Assembly: GCA_947396885.1 (NCBI GenBank)
Contig: OX377205.1
Span: 98,996,428 to 99,060,427, forward strand
Length of the DNA stretch: 64,000 bases
Direction of reading: 5' to 3'
Origin: Heligmosomoides polygyrus polygyrus
Taxonomy: Eukaryota > Nematoda > Chromadorea > Rhabditida > Heligmosomidae
Below the pieces are notes generated by a model. That model was not told where the DNA came from and made no database searches. It saw only the letters and a program-made list of their open reading frames with translations. Shown here in pieces: positions 1 through 11,091 of this stretch; the stretch's first letter is position 1, and every line of letters begins with the position of its first letter. The translations under genes and the position numbers were made by a program.

Positions 1-1018
1 AAGCCTTTCTCACCAAAACTTACAAGCGCTCCTAGCATCATCCTACCTACCAATGGGCATGCAAACGCCGTTAAAAAGTGGATGGAAGCCTGAAAACCAA
101 TGCCGCAATTAAGGAGAGTCCTAATTACTGTGACCCGACCCAACACCGTCGCCGAGTCTCGCTTAATTATGTCCCCAGGCGCAAATAGTGCGGCCCAGTT
201 GAATTATAAAACTCCTAAACCTAATTAAAAATTATTTTCCTCCTGTTTGTGACCTTCTCCTGGCTGCGACAATTCATTTGATACCAAATTTGGCAGGAAA
301 ATATGCATGAGTCTGCAGCTGCTTCAACCGATTTTGTTTATTTCAACGGAAACATCCTCAGTCTAAGCCTGTTATTGTAGCTTGCAATCTACTCATCTTT
401 AAGGAAGGAAAATGGCATAGAAAATTGACGTTTCGAGTTCATTTTGGGCATTTGCGTGCTGGCTGCGATTCATCAAAACTGCAAGTGAACCTTCGTGAAT
501 AACACCCTCTGTCGCCGAGTTTGGCTGCGAATATCCATGTCCTAAGGAAGGAGTTAGTCCAAAAATACGTCTACACTTACCATACACAATGTAGAGGCTC
601 CAAGTATGAAATATCGAGAAACCAGGTGATCAGATGGCAGAATTTCAGCTGGTTAAAGTGAAGACTTTTTTCAAAAGTACGACTGAGCTTCTACAGCGTT
701 TCATGCACAGTCTTTGCAGAATGAACGCTGGGAAGCCCAGCATTCATATTAAGTATTTTTTCGCTCAAAATTTTCAACCAGTCCAGATGCCAATATTTTG
801 ACGCACCAGATCAAGCGTCGATGTAGAGGTCTTCATCGAGCATAATTGCACTGACCTGACATGCCCTACAGAGATATTGCACTCGGCTGCATGACCAACA
901 AATCCCTCACTTTTCTTTCTCGTAATTACGGTTCTGTTCGACTTTATGCAGCTCACCAATATCGATTCATGCTGCCAAATCTCGATGAGTTTTTTGGTTT
1001 TCCGGATTGCGTAGATCA
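1..1018. repeat. Arm A of long inverted repeat (runs off left edge)
   Basis: The reverse complement of this stretch matches 3338-3847 continued at 11096-11600, with only scattered differences. For example, the start of the window matches the inverse of about 11530-11600, and 960-1018 matches the inverse of 3338-3400. The match is still good at base 1, so the repeat probably continues outside the window. No coding potential stands out. It could be the terminal inverted repeat of a large DNA transposon or a foldback element; an inverted assembly join cannot be excluded. Confidence 0.8.
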
Positions 1019-1741
1019 CGCAGATTCTATATTTCTCAAAATTGTGTGCCTAGCCGCAACGTAAAATATGCCTTTATCATTTTCACGTCGAGCTGGACAC
1101 TTTTCCAATTAAATAGGAATAAAACATCTTTTAAATTGAAGCGAGCTTTTTACAGGTTAAAATACGAACACTTCAAGAAGGGTAGAATAATTTTTTGTCC
1201 AAGAAAAAATTGGTATAACTTTCTTAAATTTTTTAAAAGTTAAGCTGCCCGAACGAATGTAATAATTTTGCACAAGTTTTGTTTCTTTTGAAAACATAAT
1301 AAAATAACCTTTGTCTTAAAGCGCAACAAGGTAGGATTCATTTAGTGCATCAAAGACCAGATTGCGCCCTGCACTTGAAAAGCTCGCCGCGAATTTTATT
1401 TGATTTATAGTGTGAGTGCTGCTTACATGAGGTATCAAAGTGAGAATATGTGTTTTTACAATTTTCTTTGTTATGTTGTTTATAGGCGTAAAACTCTATG
1501 CAAACAGCAATTCTGCTATCAATCGAATAAAAACCGCGAAGTCTTGGACAATTGCATGGCGCAATCCCTTTTGGCGCTAAAAACTGCCGCGGTTCTACTC
1601 TTTAGAACAGGATATAAACCATTATTTTCTACAAAAAAATGAAAATTTTATAAAACTTCAAACGAAGTGTTCATTTTTGAGTAAGTGAATGAAAGCATGA
1701 AAGAAATCGTACTGAAATTTTCAGCCAACAATTTCATGTTA
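1019..1741. repeat. AT-rich interspersed repeat in loop of inverted repeat
   Basis: This segment has phrases that recur throughout the window, such as GGACACTTTTCCAATTAA, AGAATAATTTTTTGTC, and a block reading roughly as 'cgcaacaaggtagg ... gattgcgccctgcac'. The short ORFs here are not convincing. It separates inverted-repeat arm A from the mariner remnant. Confidence 0.55.
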
Positions 1742-1896
1742 TTAGGTTGTCCGGAAAGTTATCAGCGTTTTGCGTTGCTATCTTTCATTCGTCTATTATC
1801 AAGTAAAAATTCACTTAAAAAACTTGTATTGCGCATTAATGTTACTTTCTGCACAGAATTTTTCGCTTTATCTGACTAAAAAAATATGTTTCAACA

Positions 1897-3236
1897 TTGT
1901 TTTGTATTTCTGTTCTTGAAGGGCTTATTGGAGTATGTCGAATGAGCAATTCCGAGCGATATCTTATTACAACTTCAAATTGGGAGAATCCGCAGCCGAG
2001 AAGCTTGACATATCGATCAAGTGTGGGGCATAATAGTGCTGGAGAAGGCACTGTGTGCCAGTGCTTCAGTAAAATCCGGACTGGAGATTTCAGCCTCGAA
2101 GATGATCCTGTAACGGTCGATCAAGGGCAATCCTGGACGACGAGTTGAAAGAATTGGTGGAAGCCAAACCATCCTAAACAGTTCGCGAAATCGCGAAAGA
2201 GCTAGACGTCAGTAGAGCTGCAGTTGCAGATGCTTTGAAACGCCTTGGAAAAGTGATAAAGCTGAAAACGTGGGTGCCCCAAGAGTTGAGTGAGCGGCAA
2301 AAATTGTCACGTTTCGAGATTTGTTCTTCTCACCTTTTACGCAACAAAACGGACCCCTTTTTGGATGGAATCATCACTTGTGATGAAAAGTGGATTCCGT
2401 ATGATAACAGTAAACGTTCCGGGCAGTGGTTGCACGCCGTCGAACCCCCTGGGCATTTTCCGAAGGCGAACCTCCACCAAAGAAGGTAATGGTCCCTGTG
2501 TGGTGGTCAGCGGCTGGTGTGATCCATAACAACTTTTCGGCGTCAGGCCAAACGATCACAGCAAAGTCCTATTGTAAGGAGATCGACGAAGATAAAGATA
2601 AAGATAAAGGACGGCGTTACTCAATCCCTTCTGGGATGCGCCAGCGCATTCTACTTCTACGGGATGTCGTGGAGGCGAAATGAATGCGTATTTGGCCATA
2701 CAATGACTTGCGGTGGCCAGCCGATGAACAAGTCAGCGCTTTATCCTTCCCAGACGAGTCTGGTACCAATTCACCGACCCCGGAGGGATGGAAGGCTTGG
2801 TTGGCCTGGGCGGGAAATCCGAACCAGGAACCTGGTATCGGGTGCACGCGACAGTCGCGCCTCCTCCGACTGCGCCACACGCGCCCGCAGATCGACGAAA
2901 TGCACCGAAAATCGAGTCAACTTCAGTTAGCAATGACCAGCAGAAAAGGCCCGATTCTTTTGCACGATAGCGCCCGCCACACGTTTCGCAAATCACCACA
3001 CGAACATTAAACGAACTAAGGGTTGAAGTTCTGCCTCACCCGTCATATTCTCCAGACCTCTCACCAATCGACTACCACCTTTCCAAACACTTTCAGAACT
3101 TTCTCGCTGGTAAAACCTTCACCAGTCAGCACCAAGCCAAAACAGCTTTCGTGAATTTTATCGAATCTCGACCACCCAATCCTTTCGTTGATGGAATAAG
3201 ACGACTGGTTCCCCGTTGGCAAAAGTGTGCTGACTG
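1897..3236 (+). pseudogene. Mariner transposase pseudogene (DD34D type)
   Basis: Pieces of a mariner transposase can be read in different + frames: 1897-2148, 2235-2489 (TWVPQELSERQ, then ITCDEKWIPYDN), 2426-2590, and after the SINE 2890-3236, ending in PRWQKCAD and a stop. The catalytic aspartates near TCDEKW, LLHDSAR and SPIDYH are recognisable, but frameshifts, stops and the SINE insertion make it non-functional. It resembles the better-preserved copy at 52520-53494 more than the one at 48358-49404. Confidence 0.85.
2591..2888 (-). mobile_element. tRNA-derived SINE, copy 1, inside mariner
   Basis: The element lies between perfect 11-bp direct repeats AGATCGACGAA (2580-2590 and 2889-2899). 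Read on the minus strand it begins with a tRNA-like head holding an A-box-like TGGCGCAGTCGG and a B-box-like GGTTCGGATTT. It ends in a tail made of TTTATC units (the GATAAAGATAAAG run at 2591-2608). Copies at 14140-14436 and about 60246-60541 share its length and body. It should be a Pol III transcribed, LINE-mobilised element; the partner LINE is not identified. Confidence 0.9.
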
Positions 3237-3337
3237 AAGCGGTGCTTATTTTGACTAAATCCGATAGAATTTTAGAAAGTTATGTTAGTTCAAAGTGGAG
3301 CACTCAAAACAGTGAGAACTTTCCGGACAACCTAATA

Positions 3338-3847
3338 TGATGTACGCAATTCGGAAAACCTAAAAACTCATCGAGATTTGGCAGCATGGATCGATATTGG
3401 TGAGTTGCATAAAGTCGAACGGTAATTACAAGAAAGAAAAGTGAGGGATTTGTTGGTCATGCAGCCGAGTGCAATATCTCTGAACGGCATGTCAGGTCAG
3501 TGCAATTATGGTCGAAGAAGACCTCTACATCGACGCTCGATCTGGTGCGTCAAAATATTGGCATCTGGACTGGTTGAAAATTTTGAGCGAAAAAATACTT
3601 AATATGAATGCTGGGCTTCCCAGCGTTCATTCTGCAAAGACTGTGCATGAAACGCTGTAGAAGCTCAGCCGCACTTTTGAAAGAAGTCTTCACTTTAACC
3701 AGCTGAAATTCTGCCATCTGATCACCTGGTTTCTCGATATTTCATACTTGGAGCCTCTACATTGTGTATGGTAAGTGTAGACGTATTTTTGGACTAACTC
3801 CTTCCTCAGGACATGGATATTCGCAGCCAAACTCGGCGACAGAGGGT
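3338..3847. repeat. Arm B of long inverted repeat, first part
   Basis: This is the inverse of about 510-1018, interrupted at 3847 by the LTR retrotransposon and resumed at 11096. Its first bases follow directly on the TA duplication of the mariner. Confidence 0.8.
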
Positions 3848-5811
3848 TGTCAAGTTGGGCGGACTTGGATTATTATTTGATTGAGTTGCGGGAGGAAGTA
3901 TGGATGATGACGAAATACTTGTCAACTCCCGACTCAGTCCGCAGGTGGAAGCAGGGTTATTTATGCCAACTGTCCTGCCTGCTTCTCCACCCGGAGAACT
4001 TAGTCGGTGTCCTTCTGCGCCGTCGCTAGGCGAACAGGCAGAAGGGCTTCTAGAAGCACTTAAACCGTGCAGGTCTACCGACATTATGTTCTTCTTCGTT
4101 AAGCAAGCTCTTCTGAAGCTACCGGTACCTAATCCGACTTGACAACTCAGAGAAGGTCACCTAAGGTCCCCTAGTGTTTCTTTTATCTCCCCTCTAGATA
4201 CCAGACGGCTGAACCGTTTGTCAGACGGTGATGACACCGTAGGTTTTATAAAGTTTATATAACAAAGTAAAAACTTCAAACACAAATGCAACGGTTCACG
4301 ACAACAACAACTTCGAACGCGGAAACGACAGCGAAGTGAAATGGTATGAAAATGAAATCAATTGATCTAAAAGATGTGAATGAGTTCAACGGGAACTAAT
4401 TAGGCTCAACCGGATTAAATGAACTCAAAAGAATCAAAAGTACGCCACCAAGACTGGGTTAGTATGTGAGAATCAGCTGGGGCTCGTCCGATTATTGAGG
4501 TTTGGAATCCGACCGGCTGTCTCGCTCTTAACTCCCTCTAGGCTCCACTCACGCAACTAGGGCGGATGGGATAAAGGAGGAGCAGGGATAGGCCACCAGG
4601 TGGAGACCAACTGAGTTAGGTACTTACCTAATCCTCAAGGACAAATCTCACGTAGCAGTGAGGCCGACTACCATGCAGCGGTAGCTGCGTAGCCCAAGCC
4701 CGGGGAAAATGCGGGGCGAAGAAGGTACGTGAAGTACCAGTAGAAAGCCCACCTAGGAGGGTCAGGCTAAGGCAACACCACTAGGAGTCGCTAGCCGACT
4801 GCTAAATAGTTAGACTCTCTCTACTAGATGGGGCTACGCCCGAGAAGCACCCCCTTTATTTCTCACAGGTACTAGCGCCTACTAAAATTCAGGCTGACTA
4901 CACTCGTCCCGACCAGGCTAGGAGGTGGACGCGCAACTCCTGCCGAGATTCACTGGGGAGCCTACACTACGGGGAAGCCGGGTGCGAAGACCCTTAAGAG
5001 CTACCTAGACTCTTCCCCTGACTTAGTGGGTCTCCACCCAATGAATACCCCTACTGCGGAGGCTCAAGTTTTGGCCTACTACACAAAGAAGGGGAATTGG
5101 GCTAACAAGTGTTAGCCACGAATAGCCCGGAGCCGGCTGTGACGCTTATGGCTGGGCACACGGTTGGTGGGAGAGGTAATTTAATAATGTCAGCCGAAAC
5201 AGTGGGAGAGGATGAGGGGACCGTGGGGAGTGGAGCACAGAAGAAATCAAGAGCTCTAAGGCTCCTGGTCGCCACGTTCAGCGAAACACTCACTCTCAGC
5301 GGACGGGGACTATGCCTAACCCTACCGCTGCCTTATTCGGGGGGACACCTGTTAGCGTCCCGGGGCTACGAGAGGCGAAGCTAGTGTGACGGCGCCGGGT
5401 CTAACCGACGACGCAAAACCTAGCCCGTAATGATGTGCTCGTTACACTCCGAATGTCTCCGGGTGAGATGTTGGACCCCCTTTCCCACTTGAAAACGGTT
5501 AGAGGATAAAACGAAATGAAGAAAACGAGAAGAATGCGGCTCTCAAGGCCGGACCGGCTGCTTCGCAGCAGGGAACGAAGACTACTGTTCTGGGGACCCG
5601 GGCCGCTGCGCGTGGTCCGACGCGGTGCGGCTCCCGCGGTGTCCGATCCATGTGGATCAACCCCCTTGACCATGTTCGGACGGGCCCCGGCTATGACAGG
5701 AGGCAAGGTCCGAAGAGAGAGTACTCTGACAGAGGAGGGTGCCGACGGTAAGAGAGATATCGACACCGATCGGCCTGGGGGATCCAATGGACGCTTGACC
5801 TGGACTTGACA
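3848..5811 (-). repeat. LTR, left copy (3' LTR)
   Basis: It has a TG...CA boundary with short inverted ends TGTCAAG/CTTGACA and is unusually long at 1964 bp. CTAG is strikingly frequent on the strand shown. Small ORFs within it (3900-4142, 5109-5384, 5401-5787, 5516-5809) recur in the other LTR and are not credible genes. Confidence 0.92.
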
Positions 5812-6484
5812 TGCCCCCCACTTTTGAAAAGAGGCTGCTCCACTCAGCCCAAGAGTTCTTTCAGGGACTCTATTTAAAGGGAAAAATTCAGTTTAATGGG
5901 GCTGGCGTCCATTGGTCCTATTATGCACATAATAAGTGCTACTATGCCTGAACTCCTGATATGGTTAGTACATTGGCTCTTATAACAAATCTAGAGTATC
6001 ACGTGGAGCAATGTCATTAACCGACATGTATGGCGACATCAATGGCCGCTGGTGAACTACATCTAGATAAAATCAGTGAATGGATCAGCTAGAAGAGGTT
6101 GAAGAAAGGGCCGAGGAGAACAATGGCTGATCCGCTGGCCAATGAGAATTCAGGCAGGGTACGTAACCGTATGTTTGGGAAGAATGGGCTTCAAACGGAG
6201 AAGAGAAGCAACAACCTATCAACACAAGAACTGTGGAAGGGATACGGTTACGGCTCATGTGGGTTTGAACGGGTATGGCGAAGAGCTGAGCTCACTCTCG
6301 CACCCGAGAAGGCCTCGCCTCCGGCTTCAGCGTCGGCCAATAGATTCGGCACAGCATTTGCGGCCACCGACAACGCCACTCCTCCACACCGCTACCATAC
6401 CAACCCGGCCATATAGATTCCATCGAAACGGCTCGTGCGATAGCTGAAGGAAAAGCTTTCAAAACACAAGACTTAATGGGGCAA
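5812..6484 (-). other. Non-coding 3' interior of LTR element
   Basis: This lies between the polyprotein stop and the purine tract. The ORFs here (6099-6416, 6142-6447) are on the opposite strand and unlike any pol domain. A pol region may have been deleted here, but no trace is recognisable. Confidence 0.6.
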
Positions 6485-9364
6485 TCAGAGTACAGAAGGA
6501 ATGAGAATAGTACCTGATGCTAGTCGATTGGATGGAACCTTTTGTGGTCGTTTACGCTTACGCTTACGTTTACGTGGCCTACCTCGGCGCCGGCCACGAA
6601 CGGTAGTTGGTATAGGAGAATTACTGATACCAGCTGGCACTTTGGCCAGGTGGTCGCACTGAACTCGCACGGGCTCTTCATTTTTACCTAACGGTTGTAT
6701 GACCGGAACAACAGTGTCTCCGTTGGTAATGTGGCATGAACCAGGCCCTATCCGGCTGTCTTTGGAACAGAAACTTTTATCTGTGTCCTTACCTGGATGG
6801 GTTTCATGCGTGTTAGCAACGGTGAGGGGAGCTATGGTTACCGTTGACTTTGAACGTGCTTTTCGAACTCTACCACGTTGTCCTTTCCGGGTAGGCGGTT
6901 CATTCCTGCTCTTATGGGTCAGCTGCCAGCCCGAGTGGTTAAATTGAATACCTACTCCCAGAGCTTGTAAAGCGTTAGTACCCAAGAGAATGAGTTGCCT
7001 CTCGGCTTTCTGAATGTGGAACTGAACCTTTGCCTCTTTGCCTCCCGGCTGGAGCGCCACTTGGGTATCAAGACGCATTAGAAACTTCATGCGGTTCCCG
7101 GATACATCCAAGATACTGTTATCCCTCGGCGGCCCCAGTAAGGTGACCATGGAATCCAGATCCTCTCCCTTTTCTTTCAAGGGGTACAGGAATCCCGTGG
7201 GAATGATTGAAAGCACGGATCCCGTGTCTATCAGAGCTTTCGCTGTGGTACCCATTATCCGGATAGTACAATGGCATTGCTTGCCAAAGGGTTTTGTCGG
7301 GACACCTGGAACGGCTATCGCGGCACACCATGAATCAAGAAGCGTTGCAAGAGACTGCTTCTGGCCGCTTCTGTTTGACCTAGACGGCTCTGTCACTACC
7401 ATGTTTAGTGGCCTAATGCCTCCCGGTTGTGTTGCCTGTCCATTACTGGGTCTAATAGGCTGAGGCTTGTGACGTCGTCTGTTACGTCTACGGCCATTCC
7501 GGCTTCTGTTCGACCATCCGGTTGTACTTGGTGGAGGACTACTAGTGAAGCTATCCCCTGAAGAAGCTTCATATGCCGTGGAGGGTACACCGGCTTGCCG
7601 ACGATTTCCCGTGGGTGACTGGATCGCTTCCTGGGCTATGCGTACCCGCTCGAGCCGTAAAGCTACAGTTCGGACTTCTTGAAACACTTGGCCCTCCGGG
7701 GCTTCAAGTGCAGCGAGCATGTAGTACGAGTCCTTCCAATGGGCTAGGCACTCATACAGTTTGCTTCCAAGCTGGAAGTCCGTTGCCCGCTCCGGCACCA
7801 TGCGCTCCGCAATCTGCCTCATGCGACACACAAAGTCCGCTACGGATTCGTCGTCCATAATCCGGAGATTCTTCCAGTCCATTTCGGCTTGCAGACGTTC
7901 ACCTGGGGTTCGACGAGCCTCCCGGAGGAATTTCACAACCGACTGATACGAAGTATTGCGGCCCATCTCCGGCGACGTATCGATTAGTGCTCGAATCGAT
8001 CCTCCTAAGTGCGTCAACAGAATCTTCTTCCTGTCTTCGTCACTCCATAGGGTGCCCGGGTATTTCACTTCTAACCGACGAATGAAGTCGTCGAAGGATG
8101 AAGACCCATCATAAACACCTACGTCGGCTACCGACTGGGTTTTGAGCACCTCCTTTAATGTGCACAGGACATCGTCCTTCCTCGGCGAACAGTTACTACA
8201 GGTACTCTTGTTGTCAGTATATGACTGGACGCTTAGATTCTCAGCGGAGTTACCCGTCGTCCGACATCGAGAAGTAGTCTCCGACAATGTCCGCGATGAC
8301 GATCCCGATCTCTGACGATGGCGGAATGTCTTGGTGGCATCTTCTCTGTCAATCGGCCGCGACCGGCTCAATCCACGGGACTGCATGGATGTCTCACATG
8401 CGTTAGGGTCCGAACTCCTTGTTTTGGTCCTGGACTTACCCGGGAGAGGGATTGGCGGCGATGCTACAGGCCTGACCGGCTCCCCATGTTTCACTCGGTC
8501 TTGATGCCCATCCGGCTGCGTCCGCAACGTCGCTACTTGGCGCTGAAGCTGTGCGATGACCGCCTCCCTCTCTGCTATGGTAGCTAGGATATGGTCGGTA
8601 TCGCAGTGCAACGCACAAGCAATGACGTCAAGGCGCAAGCCACTTTCTAACAGCGCAGGAAGTTTTTGACACAAGTCCTGGCCGGACATTCCCGAGATCT
8701 GCGTCATCCTCGTCACTAACAGCGGGTCTTTGCCCGACTGAAAAAGCACGTTCTTGGCCGCATCGGCCGCTTTTTGTATTTCCTCTAACACGCTTTGGCG
8801 CTTGAGTTGCGAAAGGTGGCGAAAATGTGCACTTAACGCTGCGTCGCATGTTGTGACTATGTTTTGGATCAAGGCTGCTGCTGAGTCCATCTCATTCGGA
8901 GCCGACTCCGGCTGCACTTGTTCTGGTACTACTCCCCAGCTCCTGTGCGCCTCTGGTGCTCGTTGAGGTATCTCTAAGCCAGCCGGCTTAAGCGCATCCT
9001 GCAGGGCTTTCTGTGCCAGCTGCACGGCTGTTTGCAGCACTTGTGAGTCCCAATTTTGGTAGCTCATATCCTGAAACATGTCCTGCTGAAGTTGTGTTCC
9101 GGTTCCTGAGGGTCGGATTGGCCCCCATGTCAAGTTGGGCGGACTTGGATTATTATTTGATTGAGTTGCGGGAGGAAGTATGGATGATGACGAAATACTT
9201 GTCAACTCCCGACTCAGTCCGCAGGTGGAAGCAGGGTTATTTATGCCAACTGTCCTGCCTGCTTCTCCACCCGGAGAACTTAGTCGGTGTCCTTCTGCGC
9301 CGTCGCTAGGCGAACAGGCAGAAGGGCTTCTAGAAGCACTTAAACCGTGCAGGTCTACCGACAT
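6485..9364 (-). CDS. Gag-protease polyprotein of the LTR retrotransposon
   Basis: This is a single open frame of 959 codons. It opens inside the 5' LTR (first ATG at 9364) and reads through the LTR end and the primer-binding site. The first roughly 79 residues are therefore LTR-encoded, and a later methionine near 9090 could be the real start. Residues about 390-580 look like a capsid (for example FDDFIRRLEVKYPGT and ADFVCRMRQIAERM). A basic Arg/Lys/Pro-rich stretch follows. A retropepsin-like domain carries the ALIDTGSVLSIIP active-site motif near residue 710 and ILLGTNALQALGV further on. The C-terminal 100 residues are very basic (RGRRRGRPRKRKRKR). I see no CCHC zinc knuckle. It is intact and so recently active. 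It should build virus-like particles, with polymerase borrowed from a relative. Confidence 0.88.
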   Translation of the reverse strand: MSVDLHGLSASRSPSACSPSDGAEGHRLSSPGGEAGRTVGINNPASTCGLSRELTSISSSSILPPATQSNNNPSPPNLTWGPIRPSGTGTQLQQDMFQDMSYQNWDSQVLQTAVQLAQKALQDALKPAGLEIPQRAPEAHRSWGVVPEQVQPESAPNEMDSAAALIQNIVTTCDAALSAHFRHLSQLKRQSVLEEIQKAADAAKNVLFQSGKDPLLVTRMTQISGMSGQDLCQKLPALLESGLRLDVIACALHCDTDHILATIAEREAVIAQLQRQVATLRTQPDGHQDRVKHGEPVRPVASPPIPLPGKSRTKTRSSDPNACETSMQSRGLSRSRPIDREDATKTFRHRQRSGSSSRTLSETTSRCRTTGNSAENLSVQSYTDNKSTCSNCSPRKDDVLCTLKEVLKTQSVADVGVYDGSSSFDDFIRRLEVKYPGTLWSDEDRKKILLTHLGGSIRALIDTSPEMGRNTSYQSVVKFLREARRTPGERLQAEMDWKNLRIMDDESVADFVCRMRQIAERMVPERATDFQLGSKLYECLAHWKDSYYMLAALEAPEGQVFQEVRTVALRLERVRIAQEAIQSPTGNRRQAGVPSTAYEASSGDSFTSSPPPSTTGWSNRSRNGRRRNRRRHKPQPIRPSNGQATQPGGIRPLNMVVTEPSRSNRSGQKQSLATLLDSWCAAIAVPGVPTKPFGKQCHCTIRIMGTTAKALIDTGSVLSIIPTGFLYPLKEKGEDLDSMVTLLGPPRDNSILDVSGNRMKFLMRLDTQVALQPGGKEAKVQFHIQKAERQLILLGTNALQALGVGIQFNHSGWQLTHKSRNEPPTRKGQRGRVRKARSKSTVTIAPLTVANTHETHPGKDTDKSFCSKDSRIGPGSCHITNGDTVVPVIQPLGKNEEPVRVQCDHLAKVPAGISNSPIPTTVRGRRRGRPRKRKRKRKRPQKVPSNRLASGTILIPSVL

Positions 9365-11091
9365 TATGTTCTTCTTCGTTAAGCAAGCTCTTCTGAAGCT
9401 ACCGGTACCTAATCCGACTTGACAACTCAGAGAAGGTCACCTAAGGTCCCCTAGTGTTTCTTTTATCTCCCCTCTAGATACCAGACGGCTGAACCGTTTG
9501 TCAGACGGTGATGACACCGTAGGTTTTATAAAGTTTATATAACAAAGTAAAAACTTCAAACACAAATGCAACGGTTCACGACAACAACAACTTCGAACGC
9601 GGAAACGACAGCGAAGTGAAATGGTATGAAAATGAAATCAATTGATCTAAAAGATGTGAATGAGCTCAACGGGAACTAATTAGGCTCAACCGGATTAAAT
9701 GAACTCAAAAGAATCAAAAGTACGCCACCAAGACTGGGTTAGTATGTGAGAATCAGCTGGGGCTCGTCCGATTATTGAGGTTTGGAATCCGACCGGCTGT
9801 CTCGCTCTTAACTCCCTCTAGGCTCCACTCACGCAACTAGGGCGGATGGGATAAGGGAGGAGCAGGGATAGGCCACCAGGTGGAGACCAACTGAGTTAGG
9901 TACTTACCTAATCCTCAAGGACAAATCTCACGTAGCAGTGAGGCCGACTACCATGCAGCGGTAGCTGCGTAGCCCAAGCCCGGGGAAAATGCGGGGCGAA
10001 GAAGGTACGTGAAGTACCAGTAGAAAGCCCACCTAGGAGGGTCAGGCTAAGGCAACACCACTAGGAGTCGCTAGCCGACTGCTAAATAGTTAGACTCTCT
10101 CTACTAGATGGGGCTACGCCCGAGAAGCACCCCCTTTATTTCTCACAGGTACTAGCGCCTACTAAAATTCAGGCTGACTACACTCGTCCCGACCAGGCTA
10201 GGAGGTGGACGCGCAACTCCTGCCGAGATTCACTGGGGAGCCTACACTACGGGGAAGCCGGGTGCGAAGACCCTTAAGAGCTACCTAGACTCTTCCCCTG
10301 ACTTAGTGGGTCTCCACCCAATGAATACCCCTACTGCGGAGGCTCAAGTTTTGGCCTACTACACAAAGAAGGGGAATTGGGCTAACAAGTGTTAGCCACG
10401 AATAGCCCGGCGCCGGCTGTGACGCTTATGGCTGGGCACACGGTTGGTGGGAGAGGTAATTTAATAATGTCAGCCGAAACAGTGGGAGAGGATGAGGGGA
10501 CCGTGGGGAGTGGAGCACAGAAGAAATCAAGAGCTCTAAGGCTCCTGGTCGCCACGTTCAGCGAAACACTCACTCTCAGCGGACGGGGACTATGCCTAAC
10601 CCTACCGCTGCCTTATTCGGGGGGACACCTGTTAGCGTCCCGGGGCTACGAGAGGCGAAGCTAGTGTGACGGCGCCGGGTCTAACCGACGACGCAAAACC
10701 TAGCCCGTAATGATGTGCTCGTTACACTCCGAATGTCTCCGGGTGAGATGTTGGACCCCCTTTCCCACTTGAAAACGGTTAGAGGATAAAACGAAATGAA
10801 GAAAACGAGAAGAATGCGGCTCTCAAGGCCGGACCGGCTGCTTCGCAGCAGGGAACGAAGACTACTGTTCTGGGGACCCGGGCCGCTGCGCGTGGTCCGA
10901 CGCGGTGCGGCTCCCGCGGTGTCCGATCCATGTGGATCAACCCCCTTGACCATGTTCGGACGGGCCCCGGCTATGACAGGAGGCAAGGTCCGAAGAGAGA
11001 GTACTCTGACAGAGGAGGGTGCCGACGGTAAGAGAGATATCGACACCGATCGGCCTGGGGGATCCAATGGACGCTTGACCTGGACTTGACA
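9128..11091 (-). repeat. LTR, right copy (5' LTR)
   Basis: Same length and ends as the left copy, with the few differences noted for the whole element. It contributes the promoter and the first ATG of the Gag frame. Confidence 0.92.

Larger units (their letters stand above)
1742..3335 (+). mobile_element. Decayed mariner transposon with intact TIRs and TA duplication
   Basis: The left end TTAGGTTGTCCGGAAAGTT (1742-1760) has its exact inverse at 3317-3335. Both ends are flanked by TA (1740-1741, 3336-3337), the Tc1/mariner target duplication. Removing a 298-bp SINE and its duplicated target leaves about 1.29 kb, the usual mariner length. The transposase remains run left to right in several frames: a helix-turn-helix region (about 1900-2230), a WVPQEL linker, the first catalytic block TCDEKWI (about 2380), an HDSAR block (about 2965) and a YSPDLSPIDYHL block (about 3045-3075). 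Confidence 0.9.
3848..11091 (-). mobile_element. Young LTR retrotransposon, Gag-protease only, no pol
   Basis: Two 1964-bp direct repeats (3848-5811 and 9128-11091) begin TGTCAAG and end CTTGACA. By eye they differ at only about three positions (near 4384, 4575 and 5131 of the left copy), so the insertion is recent. A 4-bp target duplication GGGT flanks it (3844-3847, 11092-11095), and the empty site is visible in arm A. On the minus strand a primer-binding site starting TGGGGGCC follows the 5' LTR (9127 downward), and a purine tract AAAAGTGGGGGGCA precedes the 3' LTR (5812-5825). The 3.3-kb interior codes for Gag and a retropepsin-like domain only; I find no reverse transcriptase, RNase H or integrase. 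The 4-bp duplication suggests Ty3/Gypsy ancestry. It must rely on enzymes supplied in trans. Confidence 0.92.

Noticed and set aside
5109..5809. Repeated ORFs of 91-128 codons in the LTRs (also 10389-11089)
   Set aside because: They occur on both strands of the same GC-rich LTR sequence, have no domains, and are identical in both copies only because the LTRs are; treated as shadows.
6099..6447. Possible pol or env frame in the LTR element
   Set aside because: It lies on the opposite strand to the Gag frame and lacks any RT, integrase or envelope motif.
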